Shown: positions 29,051 to 38,763, numbered from the stretch's first letter. The stretch: 64,000 bases of DNA from Dermabacter hominis NBRC 106157 (GCF_001570785.1 NZ_BCSI01000003.1:62001-126000), one strand, 5' to 3'. A program made the numbers and translations. The notes: a model not told the origin generated them from the letters alone.

Positions 29051-30081
29051 CAGGACTTTCACGGCGCAGCCTCCTCGGGCTGACTGCACTCACTGCCGCA
29101 GGTGCGCTCACCGCGTGCGGAAGCGAAAAGAAACCGCCGAAGGTCGATCCCGGGCCGAAACTTGCGAGCCCGACCCCCGAACTCACGGGGGAGAAACTCG
29201 GGGAGATTCTCACCCAATACGCGAAGGCGCTCGAAAAAGCCGATGCGGGCAAAAACGCGGATCTTCTCGCCCCGCGTATTTCGGGAAGTGCCGCGGAGTT
29301 TCGCCGCGCGACCTACGCGATCATCAGCAAGGTTCCCGAACATGAAAGCGCCCTCCAGCGACCCAGCGACAAGCTCGTCGTGCCGATCGCCTCGACCTCG
29401 GAAGGTTTTCCTCGCTATGCCCTCGCGCTCGTGGACGATGCCGCAAACGCGGGCGAGGCACGCTTCTTCGTGGGACTTCAGCAGAAAGACGCCCGCTCCG
29501 ACTACACCTCGTGGGGATGGGCCCGCCAGGCTGCCGGCATCGAGATGCCGACCGTGCCGAGTGCCGAGGCCGGCACCACACAGGTCGACCTCGAGCAGCA
29601 GGGACTGGTGCTGACCCCCAAGGAAGCCCTCGCGAAGTATGCGGCTGTGCTCACGGACGGCCACGACAAAGCCGACCCGGACGATCTCATAAACGAGGAC
29701 CCGTTCCAGCAGAGCGCCCACGCTGAAATCCAAGGGGAGCGCGCGCAAATGAACGAAGGCGTGGACTGGGATGAAGTCGCCTCAGTCCGCGAAGAATATG
29801 CGGTCAAAGAAGGCGAGTTCCTCGGCCTCGCCACTGCCGAAGGCGGAGCCGTTGTCATGGGGACCCTCACCTCGACTCGGCGCGTGAGCGTGAATTCCGG
29901 ATCGATCTCCTACACGGAGGACAACCTCTACACGAAGCTTGCGGGTACGAAGAAGTTCGAGAAGGAGCTCGTGCGCACCTACGGCACGACCGTACTCATG
30001 CACATTCCCGCGGCGGACTCCGGCGCCAAGATCCAACCAATCGGGGCCTACAAGGTGCTCCTGTCGGTCTCCGGCAGCTGA
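29047..30081 (+). CDS. Putative Tat-exported lipoprotein, unknown function
   Basis: This protein has 344 residues. The signal sequence has a twin-arginine pattern (LSRRSLLGLTAL) followed by a lipobox ending in LTAC at about residue 24, so it is probably exported folded and then lipid-anchored. The mature part has a helical region with many Lys, Glu and Ala (EKLGEILTQYAKALEKADAG) and later a beta-rich part. No enzyme motif was seen. Homologues are known as actinobacterial hypothetical lipoproteins. It is translationally coupled to the upstream membrane protein. Confidence 0.75.
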   Translation: MTGLSRRSLLGLTALTAAGALTACGSEKKPPKVDPGPKLASPTPELTGEKLGEILTQYAKALEKADAGKNADLLAPRISGSAAEFRRATYAIISKVPEHESALQRPSDKLVVPIASTSEGFPRYALALVDDAANAGEARFFVGLQQKDARSDYTSWGWARQAAGIEMPTVPSAEAGTTQVDLEQQGLVLTPKEALAKYAAVLTDGHDKADPDDLINEDPFQQSAHAEIQGERAQMNEGVDWDEVASVREEYAVKEGEFLGLATAEGGAVVMGTLTSTRRVSVNSGSISYTEDNLYTKLAGTKKFEKELVRTYGTTVLMHIPAADSGAKIQPIGAYKVLLSVSGS

Positions 30082-30114
30082 GAGCCCACGAAAGACTCGA
30101 CAAAGGAGAAAACG

Positions 30115-30987
30115 ATGACGAGTTCGTACGGCGTGATGGACTTCAACACGCTTAAAAAGGAAAACCAGACCGGCGGCACCTCCGATCCGCTCGAGGGCGA
30201 AGTCGCGGTCAATGAGGCGAACCTCGAGAGCCTCATCAAAGACTCCGATCAGCACCTCACGATCCTCTTCGTGACGAGCGCACGCGTCAACGGGGGAGCG
30301 GCCTTTACGGACGATCTACGTTCGGTTCTGGCTAAGCATGCTGGCACGATCCGTCTCGCGATCCTCGATGCGGATCAGCAGCCGCGCGTCGCGGCGGCAC
30401 TTCGGATCCAGTCGCTGCCCACGGCCGTGCTTCTCATGAAGGGACAGATCCAACCGCTGTTCGAAGGCGTAGTCACGAAAGAGCAGCTTGCCCCCGTCAT
30501 GGATGAACTCGCGGGTCTCGCCGCGAAGGAAGGCATGCACACAGAGGCCCCGCGCGAGACTGCGGAGCAAGCCGCGCTGCCCGAAGCCCTTGAGAAGGCT
30601 TACACCGCGATGGAGAGCGGCGACATGGACGGCGCCGAGACGGCCTTCACCGCGTACCTCGACGAGCACCCCGGTGATTCGGAGGCGAAGAAGGGCCTCG
30701 CCGTGATTGCCCTTATGCGCCGCACGCAAAGCGTCGACCTTCAGGCCGGGCGCGAGGCCGCGGCCTCGAACCCGAAGGACATCGACGCTCAACTCCTTGC
30801 CGCTGATCTCGACCTGCTTGGGGGACACGTCGATGATGCCTTCGCGCGCCTTCTGACGTCGTTCCGCGACACCCCCTCGGAGCGCGATCGCATCCGTGAG
30901 CGTCTGCTCGAGCTCTTCGACGTCGTAGGCGTCGACGACGAGCGCGTGCTTCAGGCCCGCAAGAAGCTCAGCCGCCTCATGTTCTAA
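30115..30987 (+). CDS. Thioredoxin-fold / TPR protein (YbbN/CnoX-like)
   Basis: This soluble 290-residue protein has a thioredoxin fold (about 35-140) followed by a helical TPR-like half (about 160-290, containing ALEKAYTAMESGDMDGAETA). The active-site position reads VTSARVNGG, so the CxxC pair is missing and it cannot be a disulfide reductase; the cis-proline (QSLPTAVLL) is kept. YbbN/CnoX proteins act as holdases/co-chaperones. M. tuberculosis has a thioredoxin-like gene (Rv1324) at the same place before glgB. GGAG precedes the ATG. Confidence 0.85.
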   Translation: MTSSYGVMDFNTLKKENQTGGTSDPLEGEVAVNEANLESLIKDSDQHLTILFVTSARVNGGAAFTDDLRSVLAKHAGTIRLAILDADQQPRVAAALRIQSLPTAVLLMKGQIQPLFEGVVTKEQLAPVMDELAGLAAKEGMHTEAPRETAEQAALPEALEKAYTAMESGDMDGAETAFTAYLDEHPGDSEAKKGLAVIALMRRTQSVDLQAGREAAASNPKDIDAQLLAADLDLLGGHVDDAFARLLTSFRDTPSERDRIRERLLELFDVVGVDDERVLQARKKLSRLMF

Positions 30988-31014
30988 GGCACTAAGAGAC
31001 CGGAAACGCCTGGA

Positions 31015-31052
31015 GAAGAGGCCTGCGCCCCTCGGGGAGCGCAGGCCTCTTC
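31015..31052. terminator. Bidirectional terminator between the thioredoxin-fold gene and glgB
   Basis: A perfect 14-bp stem (GAAGAGGCCTGCGC with GCGCAGGCCTCTTC) with a 10-base loop containing CCC/GGG lies between two convergent genes. Its symmetry allows termination from both sides. Confidence 0.85.
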
Positions 31053-31066
31053 CGTATTCGTCGACA

Positions 31067-33271
31067 CTACTGCTTTGCCGCGCGCTCCGGAACAAAGAAC
31101 ACCGCTCCGAGCGGTGGAACGCTCAGGCGAACCGAGTAGTCGAGGCCGCCGTACGGGACAGGCTCCGCCTGGACCCGGCCGAGGTTCCCCACGCCGCTGC
31201 CGCCATAAGCGAAAGCGTCGGAGTTGAGCACCTCGGCCCACGCGCCGCCCTCGGGAAGGCCGATCCGGAAGCCACGCCACGGCTCGGGTGAGAAGTTGAT
31301 GATTGCCACGACCGGATCACCCTTGCGGTCGAAACGCGCGAACGCCACGAGGTTGTGGCCAGCGGCATCAGCATCGAGCCATCGGAAACCCGCACCCTCC
31401 TGATCCAGCTCGTACAGCGCCGGGTAGGTGCGCTGTACGCGGTTGAGGTCACGCACGAAATCGTTGACGCCCTGATGGAGTGGGAAGTCAAGGAGCCAGA
31501 AGGGAAGTGCCTGGTTCTCGTTCCACTCCGTTCCCTGCGCGAAGTCGCAGCCCATGAACAGTAGCTGCTTGCCCGGGTGGGCCCACATGAGACTCAAGTA
31601 GGCGCGGAGGTTCGCGGCCTGCTGCCAGTCATCGCCGGGCGCCTTGCGCAGCAGCGGTGCCTTGCCGTGAACGACCTCGTCGTGAGAGATCGGCAGGATG
31701 AAGTTCTCCGAGTACTGGTAGACCATCGCGAACGTCAGCTCGTGGTGGCGGTACTGGCGGTAAATCGGGTCTTGGCCAAGGTACTCGAGCGTGTCGTGCA
31801 TAAAGCCCATGTTCCACTTGAACCCGAAGCCGAGGCCTCCCTGGTCGGTGGGCTTCGTGACTCCCGGGAACGAGGTCGATTCCTCCGCGATCATCGTGAT
31901 GCCCGGGGCTCGCTTATACGCGGTGGCGTTGACCTCCTTGAGGAAATCAATCGCTTCGAGGTTCTCGCGCCCACCGTATTGGTTCGGGATCCACTCGCCC
32001 TCGTTTCGCGAATAGTCGAGGTAGAGCATCGATGCGACGGCGTCGACGCGCAAACCGTCAACGTGAAACTCTTCGAGCCAGTAGCACGCGTTGGCAACGA
32101 GGAAGTTGCGCACTTCGGTGCGGCCGAGGTCGAAAATGTAGGTGCCCCAATCGGGGTGCTCGCCCTTGCGTGGATCGGCGTGTTCGTAAAGCGCGGTGCC
32201 ATCGAAGCGACCGAGCGCCCACTCGTCCTTCGGGAAGTGAGCGGGAACCCAGTCCATGATGACCCCGATTCCTGCCTCGTGCAGAGCGTTGATGAGGTAG
32301 CGGAGATCGTCGGGGTGACCGAGGCGCGAGGTGGGCGCGTAGTAGCCCGTGACCTGATAACCCCACGAGCCGCCGAAAGGATGTTCAGCGAGCGGAAGGA
32401 ACTCGACGTGCGTGTAGCCCATGCCCTTGACGTACCTAACGAGGGGTTCGGCGATGTCTCGGTAGGAGGCGAAGGGACGCCAGGAGGCGAGGTGAACCTC
32501 GTAGATCGACATTTGCGATTCGAGTGGATTCTTCGCGGCGCGCTCGGCGAGGAACGCATCGTCGCTCCACTCGAAATCTGATTCGACGACGACGCTGCCG
32601 GTCGCGGGCGGCACCTCGGCCAGGCGGGCCATCGGGTCCGCCTTCTCTCGCCACACCCTGTCGGCACCAAGAATGCGGAACTTGTAGACTGCGCCCGCGC
32701 GCACACCGGGAAGGAAGATTTCCCACACGCCTGAATCGCCGAGCGATCGCATTGCCGTGCGTCGACCATTCCACCCGTTGAAGTCGCCGATCACCTGAAC
32801 GGCAGCGGCGTTGGGTGCCCACACGGTGAAGCTTGTGCCCTGAATGCCGTCGAGGGTGCGCACGTGCGCGCCGAGCGCACGCCAGAGCTCCTCGTGCCTC
32901 CCTTCGCGGATGAGATGCAGGTCGAAGTCGCTGATCGTCGGGAGGAAGCGGTAGGGCTCGTCCACGATTTCGGTGCCGCCACCGGGCCACGTCACACGCA
33001 AGCGGTGCAGCACGATCGGGGAATTGGGAGCTTCGAAGGCGGCGCTAAAGATGCCGTTGTACTCGTGGTGCAGTTCGATTTCGAGGCGTTCGCCGTTCTC
33101 GAGACGAACAAGGGCCACAACCTGGTCGGCGAACGGTTTGAGCGTGCGAATCGTGTACCCGCCCTCGTATTCGTGCAGGCCGAGGATCGAATGCGGCGAA
33201 TAGTACGAACCGGTCGCGACTGAACCGAGTTCGTGTTCGCTCGCGGGAAGAAGGGGAAGTGGTGCGCTCAT
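31067..33271 (-). CDS. glgB: 1,4-alpha-glucan branching enzyme
   Basis: GlgB makes alpha-1,6 branches in glycogen or in the GlgE-made alpha-glucan. At 734 residues it is standard. N-terminal CBM48-type modules come before the GH13 barrel. The catalytic residues lie in VDGLRVDAVASMLY (nucleophile Asp), TMIAEESTSFPGV (acid Glu) and ILPISHDEVVHGK (transition-state Asp). AAAGGAG stands six bases before the ATG. It is the last gene of glgX-glgE-glgB, 24 bases after glgE. Confidence 0.96.
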   Translation of the reverse strand: MSAPLPLLPASEHELGSVATGSYYSPHSILGLHEYEGGYTIRTLKPFADQVVALVRLENGERLEIELHHEYNGIFSAAFEAPNSPIVLHRLRVTWPGGGTEIVDEPYRFLPTISDFDLHLIREGRHEELWRALGAHVRTLDGIQGTSFTVWAPNAAAVQVIGDFNGWNGRRTAMRSLGDSGVWEIFLPGVRAGAVYKFRILGADRVWREKADPMARLAEVPPATGSVVVESDFEWSDDAFLAERAAKNPLESQMSIYEVHLASWRPFASYRDIAEPLVRYVKGMGYTHVEFLPLAEHPFGGSWGYQVTGYYAPTSRLGHPDDLRYLINALHEAGIGVIMDWVPAHFPKDEWALGRFDGTALYEHADPRKGEHPDWGTYIFDLGRTEVRNFLVANACYWLEEFHVDGLRVDAVASMLYLDYSRNEGEWIPNQYGGRENLEAIDFLKEVNATAYKRAPGITMIAEESTSFPGVTKPTDQGGLGFGFKWNMGFMHDTLEYLGQDPIYRQYRHHELTFAMVYQYSENFILPISHDEVVHGKAPLLRKAPGDDWQQAANLRAYLSLMWAHPGKQLLFMGCDFAQGTEWNENQALPFWLLDFPLHQGVNDFVRDLNRVQRTYPALYELDQEGAGFRWLDADAAGHNLVAFARFDRKGDPVVAIINFSPEPWRGFRIGLPEGGAWAEVLNSDAFAYGGSGVGNLGRVQAEPVPYGGLDYSVRLSVPPLGAVFFVPERAAKQ

Positions 33272-33295
33272 GTCTATCTCCTTTGGTGACGGCGC

Positions 33296-35314
33296 TCAGT
33301 AGCGAATAACGCGGAGGATATGGGCGGGCCGGAAATCGGCGTTCAGCTCGACGTAGCTGTCGCGGTCCCACAGGAACTGCTCACCCGTGAGCAGGTCCTC
33401 GACCATGAAGTCGGAGTGGATGTTGAGCGCCTCGGTGTCGAGGTGGACCCACGTTGACGTGCTCCCGTGTGCCTCGGTCATCGAGACGACGATGATCGTG
33501 TCGTCGAGACCGCTATCGGTGTCGCGCCCTTCGACGTGCTTGGAAAATACGAGTACACGGTCGTCGTCTGAGCCGTGGAAGCGGGTCGTCGTGAGGGTCT
33601 GGAGCGCGGGATGGGCCTTGCGGATCTCGTTGAGCCGCGTGAGGAGCGGCTCGAGCGAGCGGCCGGAGCGAAGTGCACCCTCGTAGTCGCGTGGCTTGTA
33701 TTCGTACTTTTCGTTATCGATGTTCTCCTGTGCCCCCGGTCGCGGCTGGTGTTCGACAAGCTCGAAGCCCGAGTAGATTCCCCATGTGGGAGAGAGGGTG
33801 GCCGCGAGGATCGCGCGTAGGCGGAATGCATTCCAGCCGCCGTCGGACATAAAAGGCGTCAGAATATCGTGGGTCGTGGGCCAGAAACTCGGCCGCATGT
33901 AGTGGGCCGCGGCCTTGAGTTCCTCCATGTATTCGCGAAGTTCTTCGGGACTGTGGCGCCATGCGAAGTACGTGTAGGACTGGTGGTAGCCGACCTTGGC
34001 GAGGGTGTGCATCATCGCCGGTTTCGTGAAGGCCTCGGCGAGGAAGAGCACCTCGGGGTGGGTTTCGCGGAACTCGGCGAGCAGCTCCTCCCAAAAGCGC
34101 ACGGGCTTCGTGTGCGGGTTGTCGACGCGAAAGAGCGTGACGCCGTGCGAAATCCAGTATTCGAGGACGTCGCGAATCGCCTCGTACAGGCCGCGATAGT
34201 CGGTATCGAAGCTCAAGGGGTAGATGTCCTGATACTTCTTCGGTGGGTTCTCGGCGTACGCGATCGTGCCGTCAGCGCGAACGACGAACCATTCGGGGTG
34301 CTCCTTGACCCACGGGTGATCGGGGGAGCACTGGAGCGCGATGTCGAGGGCTACTTCGAGGCCGAGGCTTTTCGCGTGCGCGACGAAGCGGTCGAAGTCC
34401 TCGATCGTGCCGAGGTCGGGGTGAATGGCGTCGTGGCCACCGTCGGGTGAGCCGATCGCGTAGGGCGATCCCGGATCGCCCTCGAGCGCGGTGAGCGTGT
34501 TGTTGCGCCCTTTGCGGTGCGTTGTGCCGATGGGGTGGATGGGAGTGAGGTAGGCGACGTCGAAGCCCATGCGCTTGATGCGATCAAGCTGCGGGAGTGA
34601 GCTTTCGAGCGTGCCGGATATCCAGCCACCCTGTTCAGGGTCGAAGTGCGCGCCCTCGGACCGCGGGAAGAACTCGTACCAGGAGCCATACAGTGCACGT
34701 TCGCGCTCGACTCTCACGGCAATTTTTGCGGAACGCGTGGGCCAGCGGCGTAGGGGATATTCGGTCATCGCCTCGTGCATGTCGGCGGCGAGGGCTGGGG
34801 CGATGCGGGCCGACGGTTGCAGGCTCGTATTGGTGAGAGCGTCGATCGCTGCTTCGAGACGGGCCCTGTGTGTTTTGGGTCGTTTTTTCTTGGGGATCTC
34901 GGCGAGCGCAGCCTTGAGGACGATCACGCCTTCGGCGCACATGAGTTCTTCGTCGACGCCGGCGGCGATTTTGACCTCGGCGTTGTGGGCCCACGTGAGG
35001 TAGGGGGCATCGAAGGCCTCGACCCTGTACGACCATTCGCCTTCACGATCGGGGCGGAAGCTGCCCTCCCAGTGGTCGAGTCCAGGATTCGTGCACGCCA
35101 TCGGGGAGCGAACCGTGTCGCCCTCGGGATTCGTCACGAGAAGCTGCACGCCCATCTGGTCGTGGCCCTCGCGAAAGCTCGTGGCATGAACGCGGAAGCG
35201 CTCACCCACGACCGCTTTGACGGGGAAACGGCCGCCGTCGACGTTCGGTGAGACAGAGGTGATCGGGATTCGCCCGATCCCGGTGGTCATCGCTGCTTTC
35301 GCCTTCGTGGCCAT
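33296..35314 (-). CDS. glgE: Alpha-1,4-glucan:maltose-1-phosphate maltosyltransferase
   Basis: GlgE lengthens alpha-glucan with maltose units from maltose-1-phosphate. It is a GH13 protein of 672 residues. The nucleophile is in GVTLFRVDNPHTKPVRFWE, the acid in EVLFLAEAFTKPAMM, and GGWISGTLESSLPQLD fits the family. ATG 35314 is preceded by GGGAGG, so the in-frame sequence upstream is not used. TreS/Pep2 or GlgM, which supply maltose-1-phosphate, are not in the window. The order glgE-glgB matches M. tuberculosis (Rv1327c, Rv1326c). Confidence 0.95.
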   Translation of the reverse strand: MATKAKAAMTTGIGRIPITSVSPNVDGGRFPVKAVVGERFRVHATSFREGHDQMGVQLLVTNPEGDTVRSPMACTNPGLDHWEGSFRPDREGEWSYRVEAFDAPYLTWAHNAEVKIAAGVDEELMCAEGVIVLKAALAEIPKKKRPKTHRARLEAAIDALTNTSLQPSARIAPALAADMHEAMTEYPLRRWPTRSAKIAVRVERERALYGSWYEFFPRSEGAHFDPEQGGWISGTLESSLPQLDRIKRMGFDVAYLTPIHPIGTTHRKGRNNTLTALEGDPGSPYAIGSPDGGHDAIHPDLGTIEDFDRFVAHAKSLGLEVALDIALQCSPDHPWVKEHPEWFVVRADGTIAYAENPPKKYQDIYPLSFDTDYRGLYEAIRDVLEYWISHGVTLFRVDNPHTKPVRFWEELLAEFRETHPEVLFLAEAFTKPAMMHTLAKVGYHQSYTYFAWRHSPEELREYMEELKAAAHYMRPSFWPTTHDILTPFMSDGGWNAFRLRAILAATLSPTWGIYSGFELVEHQPRPGAQENIDNEKYEYKPRDYEGALRSGRSLEPLLTRLNEIRKAHPALQTLTTTRFHGSDDDRVLVFSKHVEGRDTDSGLDDTIIVVSMTEAHGSTSTWVHLDTEALNIHSDFMVEDLLTGEQFLWDRDSYVELNADFRPAHILRVIRY

Positions 35315-35351
35315 GGTGCCTCCCAATCTCGGCATGGTCGTGATCTGCGCC

Positions 35352-37559
35352 TCAAAGTTTATCGGGGTGCGCTGGGAGATTGTCTGCACTTTCGTCTCGC
35401 GTGGTGGGCGCTCGCCAACCGTCGGATTGCACGACGACGACCGTTGGCCCATCGAGGTGGAGGCTCTCGTTCGCCCGGTCGAGACGCGCGCCCCCAAGCG
35501 AAGAATCCAGTGCGATGCTGAGCGGACCCGCACCCCAAGCGCTCGCGGGCAAGCGCACCTCTCGAGGCCCCTGTTCGTTACTCATCACCACGATGGTGAG
35601 GCCTTCGTGGTGGGGGATCGCGATGCTCAAATGGCGTCGTTCGGGGTTGAACCAATCGACGTGGCTCATGGCCGAGGCATCACCCTTGAGCCACCTGATG
35701 CCGCCCGACTCGCGATCCTCGAGGCTCGCGTCGTCGAAGAAGGTGGAGGGGCGAAGCGAACTGAGGGCGCGCCGAGCGGTGATTGCTGCTTTTGTGAAGG
35801 CGAGGTGGCGTTCGATGCGCTCGCTCGAGTCCCACGAAAGCCACGTGAGAGGGCCGTCGTGGCAATACGCGTTGTTGTTGCCCTCTTGGGTCCGCAAGCG
35901 TTCGTCACCCGCGGTGATCATAGGAACGCCAGCGCTCGTGAGGAGCGTTGCGAGGAGATTGCGGGCGCTTCGATCGCGCAGGGCCTCGAGCGCAGCATCG
36001 GGCCCCTCCGCGCCGTGGTGGAAGGAGCGGTTGTTCTCGGTGCCATCGCGGCCGTCCTCGCCGTTGGCGAGGTTGTGTTTGTCGTTGTAGGTCGTGAGGT
36101 CAGCGAGCGTGAAGCCGTCGTGGGCGGTCACGAAGTTGATCGACGCGAGCGGCGAGCGCATCGATCGACCCTCGGGTAGATCGTGTGGGTCGGCGCGTCG
36201 AAAAATGTCTGCGGAGCCCGCAAACCGAGTGGCGAGATCGCGAATATAGGGGTGCTGCGGAGCGCCGTTCTCGCTCAGCTCGCGGGTGCTCGAGAGCCAA
36301 AAGCCTCGAATGTCGTCGCGGTAGGAGTCGTTCCATTCACTCATGCCCGCAGGGAAGTTGCCCGTTTGCCACCCGAAGCTGCCCACGTCCCACGGCTCGG
36401 CGATGAGCTTGATGCCCGCGAGCGCGGGGTCGGTGCGCATGGCGGTGAGAAGCGGGTGCTGTGCATCGAAGCCGTGCTCACCTCGTGCGAGGGTGGTGGC
36501 GAGGTCGAAGCGGAACCCGTCGACTCCCACGGTGTTTGCCCAGAACCTCAGCGAGCGCATGACGAGGTCCACGACGTAGGGGCTTCGCGCGTCGAGGGTA
36601 TTGCCCGTGCCGGTGAAGTCGGCGAGGTGGCCCGAGTCCTGCCAGTAATATTCGCGCGCGTCAAGCCCGCGGAAGGACACGCACGGGCCGTCTTTGGCAC
36701 CTTCAGCCGTGTGGTTGTAGACGACATCGAGGATGACCTCGATGCCGGCGGCGTGAAGCGCGTTGATCATGTCTTGGACTTCGGCGAGGACTGCGCTCGG
36801 GCCCTCGTCACGTGCGGCCTGGGTGGCGTAGCGCGGATTGGGGGCGAAGAAACCGAGGGTGTTGTAGCCCCAGTAGTTGCTAAGCCCGAGGCGCGTGAGG
36901 TGGACTTCGTCGAGGGCCGCGTGGATCGGCAGCAGCTCGATCGCCGTGATGCCAAGCTCGCGCAGGTAGGCGATGGAGGCCTCGTGGGCGAGGCCCGCAT
37001 AGGTGCCGCGAAGCTCGGGTGGAACATCCGGGTTGAGCTTCGAGAAGCCGCGGACGTGCGCTTCGTAGATGATGGTGTCCCGAAGTGGGGTGCGGGGGCG
37101 CAGCGCGGGGTCGAAGCGGTCGGGATTGACGCGCGTGACGACGGAGTGGATCGCTGAGTCGGCGTTATCATGCGGATCGCGCTCGAGGGGTTGCGTGGGT
37201 CGAAGTGCCGAATCGACGGTGTGGGCGAACATCGATTCGAGGAGCGCCGAGGCATGATCGATGCCGTGCCCGTACGGATCGACGAGTACCTTGTTGGGAT
37301 TGAATACGAGGCCGAGTTCGGGCGCCCAAGGACCGTAGGCGCGTAGTCCGTAGTGGGTCCCTTCGGTGAGGCCATCGACGGCTCCCCAGTGCACGCCCGC
37401 GTCGACGTGGGGGAGCGGGATGCGGCGTTCGCGTCCTGCGTCGAATATGCACAGCTCAATCCGTTCGGCGCGCGGGGCAGGGATCGAATACGTTCCGACG
37501 CCTGCCTCGTTCACGGTGAGACCGGGCGTCGTTGGTGGAGGGGGGACAGTCACGCACAC
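35352..37559 (-). CDS. glgX: Glycogen debranching enzyme (GlgX type)
   Basis: This isoamylase-type enzyme removes alpha-1,6 branches from glycogen. Of its 735 residues, an N-terminal CBM48-like domain (about 12-120) precedes a GH13 barrel with VDGFRFDLATTLAR (nucleophile), IKLIAEPWDVGSF (acid) and NFVTAHDGFTLADL. The start is ATG 37559 or GTG 37553; no good ribosome-binding site decides. It is the first gene of the glycogen block, 37 bases before glgE, and is divergent from the MoxR operon. Pairing a debranching with a branching enzyme suggests turnover of stored glucan. Confidence 0.94.
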   Translation of the reverse strand: MCVTVPPPPTTPGLTVNEAGVGTYSIPAPRAERIELCIFDAGRERRIPLPHVDAGVHWGAVDGLTEGTHYGLRAYGPWAPELGLVFNPNKVLVDPYGHGIDHASALLESMFAHTVDSALRPTQPLERDPHDNADSAIHSVVTRVNPDRFDPALRPRTPLRDTIIYEAHVRGFSKLNPDVPPELRGTYAGLAHEASIAYLRELGITAIELLPIHAALDEVHLTRLGLSNYWGYNTLGFFAPNPRYATQAARDEGPSAVLAEVQDMINALHAAGIEVILDVVYNHTAEGAKDGPCVSFRGLDAREYYWQDSGHLADFTGTGNTLDARSPYVVDLVMRSLRFWANTVGVDGFRFDLATTLARGEHGFDAQHPLLTAMRTDPALAGIKLIAEPWDVGSFGWQTGNFPAGMSEWNDSYRDDIRGFWLSSTRELSENGAPQHPYIRDLATRFAGSADIFRRADPHDLPEGRSMRSPLASINFVTAHDGFTLADLTTYNDKHNLANGEDGRDGTENNRSFHHGAEGPDAALEALRDRSARNLLATLLTSAGVPMITAGDERLRTQEGNNNAYCHDGPLTWLSWDSSERIERHLAFTKAAITARRALSSLRPSTFFDDASLEDRESGGIRWLKGDASAMSHVDWFNPERRHLSIAIPHHEGLTIVVMSNEQGPREVRLPASAWGAGPLSIALDSSLGGARLDRANESLHLDGPTVVVVQSDGWRAPTTRDESADNLPAHPDKL

Positions 37560-37687
37560 ATTGTTTCAGACATCTGGCGTTTGCCGTGTTTTTGACGTGG
37601 CGTCGAGTCCGGTTCGGTATTGTCATGCTGTGGTGTGCGCGCTCGCGCACGTGTGATCGATCGGGAAGCGGCAAAAGAGGTACGTGC

Positions 37688-38755
37688 ATGAGTATGAATG
37701 GTCAGGCGCCTTCGCCTCGTCCGGTGGGGCAGGGGCCCTCCCGTACGCGGACGTTCCAACCGGAAAGCCCCGTGCTCGGCCCCGCTGAGCGGGAACGGGC
37801 GGCGCATATTGTCGCGAGTATCGCCGAGGTGTTTGGCACGCGCGTCGTCGGTCAGGAGCGTCTGCGGCTCGCGCTTCTCACAAGCCTCGCCGCTGGTGGC
37901 CACGTGCTGCTCGAGTCTGTGCCTGGTCTCGCGAAGACAACTGCCGCGCAGGCGCTCGCGAGCGCGATCGGCGGATCGTTCCGCCGAATCCAGTGCACGC
38001 CTGACCTCATGCCGAACGACATTATCGGTACGCAGATCTTCAATTACGGTACCGGTGAGTTCACGACCCAGCTCGGCCCGGTGCACGCGAACATTGTCCT
38101 TCTCGACGAGATCAATCGCTCGAGCGCAAAGACCCAGTCGGCGATGCTCGAGGCGATGCAGGAGCGTCAGACCTCAATCGGCGGTGAGATCTATCCACTC
38201 CCGCACCCGTTCATGGTTCTCGCGACCCAGAACCCCATCGAGGAAGAGGGCACCTACGTGCTGCCCGAAGCCCAGATGGACCGCTTCCTCATGAAGGAAA
38301 TTCTCACGTATCCGAAGCCCGCGGAAGAGCATGAGATTCTCGATCGCTCGACCTCGGGCACGCTCGCTGCGCCAAAGAGCTCGAGGCCGAGCGTGAGCCT
38401 TGAGGACATCGAGTTCCTTCAGCGTGCGGTCGACCGCGTGTACGTGGATGCCGCGGTCAAGCGCTACATCATCGACCTCGTGTTCTCGACCCGAGGCTCG
38501 GGCCCGCGCCCGATTCAAAACCTCACCCAATCGGTGCGCGTGGGCGCATCGCCCCGTGGTTCGCTCGCACTCATGCGCGTCGCGCAGGCCCACGCGCTCG
38601 TCGAAGGACGCGACTACGCTACCCCCGACGACGTACGGGCCCTGCGCTACTCGGTGCTGCGCCACCGACTCGTGATGACCTTCGACGCACTCGCGAGCGG
38701 AATTACGCCCGAGACGATCATCGACGCGGTGTTCTCCGCGGTTCCACTTCCGTAG
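37688..38755 (+). CDS. MoxR-family AAA+ ATPase (cluster 1)
   Basis: MoxR ATPases act as chaperones, often with VWA-domain proteins from the same operon. Of 355 residues, the ATPase core (about 40-290) has a Walker A variant GLAKTTAAQ, Walker B VLLDEINRSSAKTQ, and sensor regions in ATQNPIEEEGTYVLPEAQMD. ATG 37688 with AGAGG upstream fits. It begins a five- or six-gene plus-strand unit with DUF58 and two VWA proteins, the classical MoxR-Bat-like set. A second MoxR is at 48252. Confidence 0.92.
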   Translation: MSMNGQAPSPRPVGQGPSRTRTFQPESPVLGPAERERAAHIVASIAEVFGTRVVGQERLRLALLTSLAAGGHVLLESVPGLAKTTAAQALASAIGGSFRRIQCTPDLMPNDIIGTQIFNYGTGEFTTQLGPVHANIVLLDEINRSSAKTQSAMLEAMQERQTSIGGEIYPLPHPFMVLATQNPIEEEGTYVLPEAQMDRFLMKEILTYPKPAEEHEILDRSTSGTLAAPKSSRPSVSLEDIEFLQRAVDRVYVDAAVKRYIIDLVFSTRGSGPRPIQNLTQSVRVGASPRGSLALMRVAQAHALVEGRDYATPDDVRALRYSVLRHRLVMTFDALASGITPETIIDAVFSAVPLP

Positions 38756-38763
38756 GAGCCGCT

